A stretch of DNA of 64,000 bases from RGIG4079 sp045596365 (lineage in GTDB: Bacteria > Bacteroidota > Bacteroidia > Bacteroidales > Muribaculaceae), in the NCBI GenBank assembly GCA_045596365.1, contig JAZOCE010000025.1:1-64000 (forward strand), given 5' to 3'. Every line of letters begins with the position of its first letter. Position 1 is the first letter of the stretch. The notes beneath the pieces are model-generated. The model had not been told where the DNA came from. It worked only from the letters and a program-made list of their open reading frames with translations, and made no database searches. This document shows positions 10,068 to 17,365 of the stretch, in pieces. Both the position numbers and the translations under genes were made by a program.

Positions 10068-10622
10068 TCAAAGAGATTGTTTTACGCAAAATTCTTTTTC
10101 AAGCGATAGCCATCGTTCAAGAGTGGCGGGGGAGTGGCGTTCCATTGAGTGACGGATGTTTTCAATGGATTTTTCTTGCATTGTTCCACTTTTAGAAAAA
10201 AACTTGTCGGCATAGCACACAAGTCGTTCAAGAATTGTTTCCGGACAATAGTCTTGTCGTGGTAAAGGTAGATTTTGTGTGTCAATATCATCAATCGTAA
10301 TGCCTGCTCCGGTGTGTCTTTCAGCTACGCGAGCATATATTTCAGGATACCCCTCTTTGCGAAGTAATTCTGCGCCTATGATTCCATGCTTGATATATGG
10401 TTCTGGCCCATTGCACCCGATTGATGGAGCATTAGTGAAGCATATCCCTATGTCGTGGAGCATGGCTGCAACTTTAACTTCTTCAAGATCGATGTTTAAT
10501 CGACACTCCAATGCGGTTATTATTGCTTTGTCGGCAACTTGTTGAGCATGGATCATATAAACCTCTCTGCCGGGAGTCTCCGGTGGATAATACTTGTCTA
10601 TAATTGCTTGAAAATCTACCAT
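10068..10622 (-). CDS. HD-domain phosphohydrolase
   Basis: 184 residues. The metal-binding HD signature is visible: His25 in MIHAQQVA, His56-Asp57 in AAMLHDIG, and further His residues in KHGIIG and RHTGAG. Single-domain HDIG proteins of this size are metal-dependent phosphohydrolases acting on nucleotides or other phosphorylated small molecules, and the substrate cannot be told from sequence. The gene stands alone on the minus strand. It converges with lptD (four-base gap) and lies downstream of the ilvE terminator, so it needs its own promoter. I did not identify a convincing one. Confidence 0.75.
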   Translation of the reverse strand: MVDFQAIIDKYYPPETPGREVYMIHAQQVADKAIITALECRLNIDLEEVKVAAMLHDIGICFTNAPSIGCNGPEPYIKHGIIGAELLRKEGYPEIYARVAERHTGAGITIDDIDTQNLPLPRQDYCPETILERLVCYADKFFSKSGTMQEKSIENIRHSMERHSPATLERWLSLEKEFCVKQSL

Positions 10623-10750
10623 AAGAAATATATAAATGTAAAAGAAATCAGTTTAGTTATGCTACGTTTTTGATGAGTTAAACTATTAATATCTTAATTG
10701 ATCTAAGATAAAACGCCTTTGGTGTTTTATGAAATTGTTATTTATAATAA

Positions 10751-10780
10751 AAGCCCCTCAATTACTCAATTGAGGGGCTT
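10751..10780 (-). terminator. Terminator of ilvE
   Basis: A perfect 13-bp stem (10751-10763 with 10768-10780) with a four-base loop lies ten bases after the ilvE stop. It is followed on the minus strand by TTTTATTATAAA. Confidence 0.85.
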
Positions 10781-10789
10781 TATTCTATC

Positions 10790-11812
10790 TTATTCAACGA
10801 TTGTGTTCCAATTGTGGATGTCCTCCTCTTCGCCAAGTTGGATAGCACGCAACTTGTTGTATAGTGCTGTCGTAATGGGACCTGGGTTACCATCTTTTGA
10901 AACAATGTATTTTTTACCTGTGTCAATGTCATGTATTTCGGCAATAGGAGACGCTACAGCAGCTGTACCACATGCTGCAGCCTCTTGTATTGTTTCAAGT
11001 TCTTCAAGTGGAATGTGGCGACGTTCAACCTCTATGCCGAGGTCTTGTGCCAATTGCTGAAGACTCATGTTGGTTATTGATGGTAGGATTGATTCTGACG
11101 CCGGAGTGATGTATTTGCCATCTTTGATTGCAAAGAAATTGGCAGGACCACATTCATCAAGATATTTTTTTTCTTTAGGATCGAGATATAGCACAGCCGA
11201 GTAGCCCAATTCGTGAGCTTTTTCGCCGGCTTCAAGGCTGGCGGCATAGTTTCCACCCACTTTCCATCGTCCGGTACCTTTTGGCGCTACACGGTCAAAT
11301 TCGCGCATGATGCAGATATTGGTAGGTTTGAACCCTTCTTTGAAATATGGACCTACAGGAGTTACGAGGATGAGGAATAGATATTCTTTAGAGGGTTTCA
11401 CCCCTACTTGTGCTGATGTGCCGATTTCAAGAGGACGGATATAAAGAGATGCACCACTTCCGTAAGGTGGCACAAAACGCTCGTTGAGCTTAACCACTTT
11501 TTTTACCATTTCGGTAAACAACTCAACAGGAATTTCTTGCATTTTAATCCCTTTGGCTGACTCAATAATGCGTTTCGCATTTTCTTCAAGGCGGAAAACA
11601 CGCACTTTACCATCTTTGCCACGGAAAGCTTTTAATCCTTCAAAAATTTCTTGTCCATAGTGTAGCGCTGTTGCCGCGATGTGCAAATCTACTGTTTCAG
11701 AGCTTGATACTTCGATTTCGCCCCATTTGCCATCACGATAGTAGCACCGCACGTTATAGTCAGTGGGAATGTATCCGAATGATAAATTTCCCCAATCTAA
11801 TTCTTTCTCCAT
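10790..11812 (-). CDS. ilvE: Branched-chain amino acid aminotransferase
   Basis: 340 residues, a normal length for the class IV PLP aminotransferase of the eukaryote/Bacteroidetes-like BCAT type. Visible landmarks are FEGLKAFRG (about 57-65), YIRPLEIG (124-131) and the PLP lysine Lys184 in GRWKVGGNYA. It transfers the amino group of glutamate to the keto acids of Leu, Ile and Val, the last step of the pathway encoded by the ilv operon 15 kb away on the other strand. It is a single-gene unit with its own promoter and terminator. Confidence 0.95.
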   Translation of the reverse strand: MEKELDWGNLSFGYIPTDYNVRCYYRDGKWGEIEVSSSETVDLHIAATALHYGQEIFEGLKAFRGKDGKVRVFRLEENAKRIIESAKGIKMQEIPVELFTEMVKKVVKLNERFVPPYGSGASLYIRPLEIGTSAQVGVKPSKEYLFLILVTPVGPYFKEGFKPTNICIMREFDRVAPKGTGRWKVGGNYAASLEAGEKAHELGYSAVLYLDPKEKKYLDECGPANFFAIKDGKYITPASESILPSITNMSLQQLAQDLGIEVERRHIPLEELETIQEAAACGTAAVASPIAEIHDIDTGKKYIVSKDGNPGPITTALYNKLRAIQLGEEEDIHNWNTIVE

Positions 11813-11834
11813 AGTGATTTAATGTTATTTTGTG

Positions 11835-11862
11835 CAAAAATACTAATAATTCTTTATCTCAA
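11835..11862 (-). promoter_or_regulatory. Candidate ilvE promoter
   Basis: On the minus strand TATTTTTG (11842-11835) fits TAnnTTTG, and a TTG (11862-11860) lies 17 bases upstream. It sits 22 bases before the ATG. Confidence 0.5.
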
Positions 11863-11966
11863 CCCACATTCTGCTTGAAAATTTACAACACCATCATCCT
11901 TTTAAGCTATAAAAACTACAATCCCCGAAAATTATCATTGAAGAATAGTCCAATTTGCATTGATAT

Positions 11967-12003
11967 AAAAAAAGGAGGTTACGGTTTCACAACCACAACC
12001 TCC
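11967..12003 (-). terminator. Terminator of the fimbrillin-like gene
   Basis: Two stacked stems are present: GGAGGTT with AACCTCC (11974-11980/11997-12003) and inner GGTT with AACC. They are separated by symmetric AC bulges and followed on the minus strand by seven T. Confidence 0.8.
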
Positions 12004-12031
12004 AGCAAAACTAATTATTTTGATAAGGGTA

Positions 12032-13159
12032 TTAATAAGAAGTCAAATCAATAGTTTCAATTCCAGTCAAATTATCAAATTCAAATCCGGAGGAATTCCA
12101 ACTTTCAATCACAACTTCTTTTTCTGATGTTCCGGAATAAACATGTGTTGTCTTAGGCTTATATGATGAACTTGCTCCATCGCCCCATGTTATAGTGCCA
12201 AATACATCATCACCGGTAAATGCAGGTACCATTATTTCGTTTCCGATATGAGTTATGGTTAATACACCATAACCATTTAACGCCGTCATTGCATCTTCTT
12301 CTTGATTTAGAGAGATTGTTTCTACAGCTCCTGGGATAAATTCGAGACCATAATCGGTCAACACCATGCGGAAGATATATTGGTATCCACTTTTCATCTC
12401 TACTTCAGGGAATTCAACATTATAAGTAACATTATCAATAGTAATTGCAATGTTTACTTTATTTATTTTTGTTGAGAATGGGATTTGCCACATGCGTGGT
12501 AAATCTTCGTTCCATCCTGCATCAGAAATCTTTTTGCTGACATTAAATGTAAATACATCCTTTGAAGTTCCTGTGATTTTACCATTATCAACCTTCATTG
12601 TCCCTTTGGTATATACATTATCTCCCGATATCGCCATTTTTGAAAGATTTCCCGCACCGGAATACCCTTGTTTGCTGATATTAAAAGACACCAACGACAA
12701 TGCGTGTTTCATTACAAGTTTTGCATTGTGTGTTGTATAAGAAACAGGCACATAAGAGCCTGAATATAGCAAATCTATCTGCTGTGAGACATCAACAGGA
12801 ATAGCAGTTGCATCGGTATATGTTGCATTATAAGGAGCTACTGCATAAATAAATGTATTTTCGCCCTTTGAGATTTTCACCTCAGGAGTCATTGACCAAT
12901 TTGCACCTGATAGTGTCGCTTTTACATTGTCAACACGGTTTGGTGCATCAATCTTACCATAAGTTTTTGGGAACACATTCATTGCATCTCCACTTGTAAA
13001 AGCCGTGGTAACATTAGCTTTTGTCAATATCTCTGTAGAGATTGTAACAGTTACATCACCGTCTGATGGTGCGGGCTTTGGTTCATCTTCACCACCAGAG
13101 CTACAAGAATAGAACATTGTCAAGCCTAACGCCAATATTGTAAATTTCAAATGTTTCAT
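12032..13159 (-). CDS. Fimbrillin-family surface lipoprotein
   Basis: 375 residues. The lipoprotein signal ends at Cys19 (FYSC), followed by a Gly/Asp/Pro-rich linker. The region to about residue 285 has the Bacteroidetes fimbrillin layout: TISTEI start, FTSGDAMNVF, APYNATYTD, then a strand-rich domain ending FRMVLTDYG. A C-terminal module (about 290-375) has TWGDGASS, THVYSG and an IETIDLTSY ending, like PKD-type surface modules. Family members are anchored fimbrial or surface proteins. No usher or anchoring gene is nearby, so it may be a stand-alone surface protein. It starts ten bases after the C10 protease gene and probably shares its transcript. Confidence 0.7.
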   Translation of the reverse strand: MKHLKFTILALGLTMFYSCSSGGEDEPKPAPSDGDVTVTISTEILTKANVTTAFTSGDAMNVFPKTYGKIDAPNRVDNVKATLSGANWSMTPEVKISKGENTFIYAVAPYNATYTDATAIPVDVSQQIDLLYSGSYVPVSYTTHNAKLVMKHALSLVSFNISKQGYSGAGNLSKMAISGDNVYTKGTMKVDNGKITGTSKDVFTFNVSKKISDAGWNEDLPRMWQIPFSTKINKVNIAITIDNVTYNVEFPEVEMKSGYQYIFRMVLTDYGLEFIPGAVETISLNQEEDAMTALNGYGVLTITHIGNEIMVPAFTGDDVFGTITWGDGASSSYKPKTTHVYSGTSEKEVVIESWNSSGFEFDNLTGIETIDLTSY

Positions 13160-13169
13160 ATCCTATAAT

Positions 13170-14786
13170 TTATTTTGTAACAATGTTTAATTTCTTAATC
13201 TCATCATTGCAACGCAATTCAATTGTATTCTTTCCCGCAGGAAGGATTGTCGCGTTAAATTCCAATTCAGGCAATGGAGATAATTCTCCTCCTTGAATCA
13301 GATTGCCATTTGAGCCCAAAATTTTATAAGTTACATTGTGCTTTGTTACAATCTTGAACATCTTACTGTTTCTATCATAGCTCAATTTTGTCTTTTCTTC
13401 AAGACTTGCCCAGGCATCTACTATGACTTTAAATCCTTGAGTAAGTTCCGTTCCGCTTTCTAAATCAGAAACTGAAATTTCAATATTCCATATTTTCCCA
13501 GCCTCAGTTAACGATTGAGTCGTTTTGAGCAATCCGTCTTCTATCACAAAGGGAACTTCTGCATATCCGCCTAAATTGCTTTGATAAACACCATGTACGC
13601 TCACTTTATAAGTAGATTTGGGCGCTTCTCCATTTACTTCTACACTACCAACCACTGAGCCTGCAGGCAAGTTTTCTTCGATGCGATTATGACTCAAAGA
13701 AATACTTTTTAGCGGTTGATCAGGAGCTCCAATACCAACAACCACGACATGACCTGTGTCATAATTCATATTCATGCGTCCATCACGCAAGTTGTCAATA
13801 GAGAAATAGCCATCGCCATATCCGCCCCAGCCCCAATTGACATTAAACAAGCCATTGCTGTCATATCCGTCAAGATTAAAGCTGTGTCCATAACCTCCTT
13901 TTGAGTCAATGGCATTATATATCACTGCACGACCGGCATTCAATTCGTTCATTATCAATTGTCGCCAATCTCCACTATATTGATCTCGCCAATAATAAGT
14001 TACATCATCGGAGTAAGAGAAATTTTCTTTCAAAGCATTAGAAATGCGGCTCACCTGATTAGATGGTATTCCAGAGCCATCTTCTCCATAGTCCATCTTA
14101 ACACTCATTCCGGCATGATACATCAATCGAGCTACCTCATCATAATTATTGGCTCCCGACATTATATCATCCCAATTATAAGCTTGTTGCTCATCAAAAT
14201 TAATACTGAGCCTTCCATAATTGGCACTTCCATATGACACATATCCAACGGGACGTGAAGGATATCGTTGTACGCTCATGGCTTGACTCATGGCCACTGC
14301 AACACATCCAACAAGTGCAGTTTGTCGAGGGCAATACACATTGTAAGGAGCACTTTGATTCCAATGTACCTTGATGAGTGGCTGCACTTCATTTCCAGAA
14401 CGAGAACGTACATATTCCGGATTAGTCCAACGTGCATGAGCAACATTTTCAGTACTTACAATATATTTAATTTGCTTTTTATAACCATTAAGAATTGCCG
14501 AAACATTATCTGGAGCATCATTTAAATCAAGACTTCCCGACAAAGAATAGCCTATAATAGGTTTTACAACATCATCAGCAGCGACGATAACCCATCCTTT
14601 TGGTGCAAAATTAACAATATAGAAGGCGTCATCAGCTTTTTGTGATGACCTTACGGTGAAATCTTTACCGGTACGGCTCTCGATATATCGTTCTGCTACT
14701 GATTGTGCTTTTTCAGGGGTTACTAATGTTGCAAACGCCGATAGCGCAATGAGTTGCAACAATATAAAACTAATAGATTTCTTCAT
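13170..14786 (-). CDS. C10-family cysteine protease (streptopain/interpain-like)
   Basis: 538 residues with signal peptide (1-19). An N-terminal inhibitory Spi-like prodomain follows (about 22-110: KAQSVAERYI, PKGWVIVAADD, PIIGYS). The mature domain has catalytic Cys161 in ALVGCVAVAMSQAM, His301 in GYGHSFNLDGYD and the NWGWGGYGDGYF motif. The C-terminal 200 residues are beta-rich, and the last 70 resemble a secretion or adhesion domain. The family includes SpeB and PrtT-like secreted proteases, so this one likely degrades host, dietary or bacterial proteins outside the cell. It lies downstream of the SusC/D operon, separated by a hairpin, and upstream of the fimbrillin-like gene. Confidence 0.9.
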   Translation of the reverse strand: MKKSISFILLQLIALSAFATLVTPEKAQSVAERYIESRTGKDFTVRSSQKADDAFYIVNFAPKGWVIVAADDVVKPIIGYSLSGSLDLNDAPDNVSAILNGYKKQIKYIVSTENVAHARWTNPEYVRSRSGNEVQPLIKVHWNQSAPYNVYCPRQTALVGCVAVAMSQAMSVQRYPSRPVGYVSYGSANYGRLSINFDEQQAYNWDDIMSGANNYDEVARLMYHAGMSVKMDYGEDGSGIPSNQVSRISNALKENFSYSDDVTYYWRDQYSGDWRQLIMNELNAGRAVIYNAIDSKGGYGHSFNLDGYDSNGLFNVNWGWGGYGDGYFSIDNLRDGRMNMNYDTGHVVVVGIGAPDQPLKSISLSHNRIEENLPAGSVVGSVEVNGEAPKSTYKVSVHGVYQSNLGGYAEVPFVIEDGLLKTTQSLTEAGKIWNIEISVSDLESGTELTQGFKVIVDAWASLEEKTKLSYDRNSKMFKIVTKHNVTYKILGSNGNLIQGGELSPLPELEFNATILPAGKNTIELRCNDEIKKLNIVTK

Positions 14787-14802
14787 AAACTATAGAGATG
14801 GA

Positions 14803-14836
14803 AAAGATTGGCACACACATTTGCGTGCCAATCTTT
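14803..14836 (-). terminator. Hairpin between the SusC/D operon and the C10 protease
   Basis: A perfect 12-bp stem (14803-14814 with 14825-14836) with a ten-base loop. On the minus strand it continues as a short T run (TTTTCC). It may end the susCD-lipoprotein transcript only partly, since no clear promoter separates it from the protease start at 14786. Confidence 0.65.
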
Positions 14837-14865
14837 AGTTATAGAATCTTAACCTTTGCAGAATA

Positions 14866-15744
14866 TTAACGAGTCATTGTTACACTCCAAACCCAGTCAA
14901 ATGTACCGAGACCGGCACCTGTACTTGGATTCATTACATAGAATACGATATCTTTGTCTTCGAATGTAATTTGAGTCATGTCGTCATTCCATGTACCTTT
15001 TACTGTTCCGTCCAATGCGAGATAGCCATCATCGGTAACACCACATGCTACAATATCATTAGATGCATCATATGCTCCAACTGATTGTCCTAATGGTATT
15101 TCGACATAACCGGTCTTAGTTTCCATATCAAAGTAGTAGTTCAGTTCAAGTTGTAAGAAGTCATATCCAAGAATTCCTGTTACAAACAATGTTTGATTAT
15201 AACCCGGTTGATCTTCTTGATAACCTACTACATTAACATTCCATGATACTTCTCCATCATATCTACTTGTAACATTCATTTTCCAACGAGCTTGCAATTT
15301 TTCATAGAATACAGAGTCGTTGTCTTTTAAAGTAACTACAGTAGTTGTATTAGAGCCAAGGTTACCACCTTTAACATCTACAATAGTAACTGTGAATGTG
15401 CGAGCTTCGTTAATGTCATTATCATCAACTGCTCTGATTTCAATGTTACCTGCACCTTCTTCATCAACGATTACAATAGTTTTTTCTGTAACAAGATAAT
15501 GAACATCATCCATTGCCGGATTTTCGCCCACTTCAGCAACTTCAACTGTTACTTGAACAGGACCATTCATCTCTCCGTCAACGGCAACAGGCACATTGAA
15601 TACGCCATTATTTTCCTTAACGGAAACTTCGCTTTCAAGCATATTTACTGTTACATCGTTGCTGTTCCAGCTCTTGTCATCATCTGAACAAGCTGTAAAC
15701 ATTGTTGCGGCGAGTATCAGTGCAAATATTTTATTTAGTTTCAT
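14866..15744 (-). CDS. Calx-beta-domain lipoprotein of the left SusC/D operon
   Basis: 292 residues. The lipobox ends at Cys19 (MFTAC) with an acidic SDDDK after it. The acidic stretch after the lipobox Cys fits the surface-export signal known for Bacteroides lipoproteins. About residues 30-145 form a Calx-beta-like repeat (VSVKENNGVF, DDVHYL, RTFTVTI, TVVTLKDND), and the rest is an unrecognised beta-rich domain ending FDWVWSVTMTR. It is the third gene after SusC and SusD, the place where SusE/F-type surface binding proteins sit. A role in ligand capture at the cell surface is an inference from position and architecture. Confidence 0.7.
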   Translation of the reverse strand: MKLNKIFALILAATMFTACSDDDKSWNSNDVTVNMLESEVSVKENNGVFNVPVAVDGEMNGPVQVTVEVAEVGENPAMDDVHYLVTEKTIVIVDEEGAGNIEIRAVDDNDINEARTFTVTIVDVKGGNLGSNTTTVVTLKDNDSVFYEKLQARWKMNVTSRYDGEVSWNVNVVGYQEDQPGYNQTLFVTGILGYDFLQLELNYYFDMETKTGYVEIPLGQSVGAYDASNDIVACGVTDDGYLALDGTVKGTWNDDMTQITFEDKDIVFYVMNPSTGAGLGTFDWVWSVTMTR

Positions 15745-15775
15745 AATTTTAATAGTCTTTTATTGATTAAAAAGA

Positions 15776-17338
15776 TTAATAACCTGGGTTTTGTTGTCCT
15801 GCAAGTTGTGGATTAGCATCCATTTCAGACTTTGGAATAGGCCATACCATGCGGAAATCATTTGCGGCTTTGTTTAGAGCAGTTGTTGTTTCAGCGCCTG
15901 GATAAAGTACTAAATTTGCATTTTGAGGAGCATTTCCACGATTAACGCCAAGTCCCCAACGTTTCAAGTCAACAAGACGGAAACCTTCACCCACTAACTC
16001 TCTGTGACGTTCATCTTGAAGAGCAGACATGAATGTAGCTTCATTGCTGTAAGGTTTAGCTTCATAACCAAGAATACGTTTTGACTTCAATGCATTCAAG
16101 TATTCACCTGCTTTGCTCAAGTTTTTGCTTCCTGCGTATGCTTCAGCTGCAATAAGATATTGTTCTGAAATGCGGAATGGTTTTGGATAGTTGGTATAAT
16201 GATCGTCAACACTAATGCTTGCATTCAACTCTGGGTTACCAGGATATTTGTTAAATACATAGATATCGCCTTGTGCACCTGTTGCAACAGTCAAAGTAAA
16301 AGGAGCGAAGAATGTGTATAGACGAATATCGTTTACGTCATACAATTCAACCAAGTTTTGAGTTGGGATATAATCCATAACTTGTTGACTTTGGTTACCT
16401 TCTTTATATTGTCCCCAGAAAGTTGTTCCTGTAGCAGAACCAAGTTCGTCAGGAGACAAATAGATTTGCCACATAACTTCAGTACCTTCGTCAAATTCCC
16501 ACAAGTCATAGAATGCATTGACTCCTGCTTGTGTATTTGCATCGATCAAAGGATAATCACCTGATGCGATTAGAGATGTTGAAGCTGTTGCAGCAGTTGT
16601 ATAATCTTTCATTTGCAAAGCTGCACGAGCTTTCAATGCAGTTACCACATCAGCCGAAATATAATTCAACGGATTTTGGTCAGCCGACAAAATCAAACTT
16701 GGATTAATCAAACGTTCTGCTTCTGCAATATCACTCATGATTTGAGCATAAGTAGCCTTCATTGAAGAACGTCCGGGATAGGTTGATGCATCAGAAGAAG
16801 GAGCATAGGTCAATTGCAAAGGCAATCCCAATTTTGTCTCAGCAGAGACTTCATCATAAGCTTCGCAGAAGAAACCTGCCAAAGTCAAATAAGCATTAGC
16901 ACGAGTGAAATATGCTTCAGCAGTGTAAGCACCAAGAGTAGCAATTTCTTCTTCTGTGAATGTGTTTTCACCTTCTACAATCTTGATGTAGCTGTCAATA
17001 TAATAATTGGCACGTGCTATGTGAGCATAATAAGCCGACCATATAGCTTCAATATTTCCATCTGTTGATTGGAAGTCCCAACGGTAAGAGTTACCATAGC
17101 TATTTGAGAAGCCTGAAACTGCATTAAAATCATCGGCTTGGATTTCCGGTGTCAAGATATAACCACCGGTTGTGAGACTTCTATAGTAAGAATAAAGACT
17201 GATTCTTGCACTTGAGAAGTCATTCATCGTAGTCATATATGTAGACTCTTCCAATGCGTTATAGGGATATTTGTCCATATCGCAGGAAAATAGACCCAAC
17301 GCAATCAGAGATGTCGCAAAAATATTTATTTTTTTCAT
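15776..17338 (-). CDS. SusD/RagB-family surface lipoprotein (left operon)
   Basis: 520 residues, typical SusD size. Lipobox ends at Cys19 (LFSC). The TPR-like helical body includes the usual landmarks: YFTRANAYLTL, an LKARAALQM stretch, and near the C-terminus QDERHRELVGEGFRLVDLKRWG followed by the terminal WPIPKSEMDANPQLAGQQNPGY. SusD proteins form the lid of a SusC transporter and bind the ligand. The ligand is unknown, because no glycoside hydrolase, sulfatase or dedicated regulator is adjacent. It follows SusC after 27 bases. Confidence 0.95.
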   Translation of the reverse strand: MKKINIFATSLIALGLFSCDMDKYPYNALEESTYMTTMNDFSSARISLYSYYRSLTTGGYILTPEIQADDFNAVSGFSNSYGNSYRWDFQSTDGNIEAIWSAYYAHIARANYYIDSYIKIVEGENTFTEEEIATLGAYTAEAYFTRANAYLTLAGFFCEAYDEVSAETKLGLPLQLTYAPSSDASTYPGRSSMKATYAQIMSDIAEAERLINPSLILSADQNPLNYISADVVTALKARAALQMKDYTTAATASTSLIASGDYPLIDANTQAGVNAFYDLWEFDEGTEVMWQIYLSPDELGSATGTTFWGQYKEGNQSQQVMDYIPTQNLVELYDVNDIRLYTFFAPFTLTVATGAQGDIYVFNKYPGNPELNASISVDDHYTNYPKPFRISEQYLIAAEAYAGSKNLSKAGEYLNALKSKRILGYEAKPYSNEATFMSALQDERHRELVGEGFRLVDLKRWGLGVNRGNAPQNANLVLYPGAETTTALNKAANDFRMVWPIPKSEMDANPQLAGQQNPGY

Positions 17339-17365
17339 TTCTATTTATCTCTTTAGTGTTAGTGA

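Noticed and set aside
11830..12054. 74-codon plus-strand frame between ilvE and the fimbrillin-like gene
   Set aside because: It runs through the terminator hairpin at 11974-12003 and the ilvE promoter, has low-complexity composition and no start signal.
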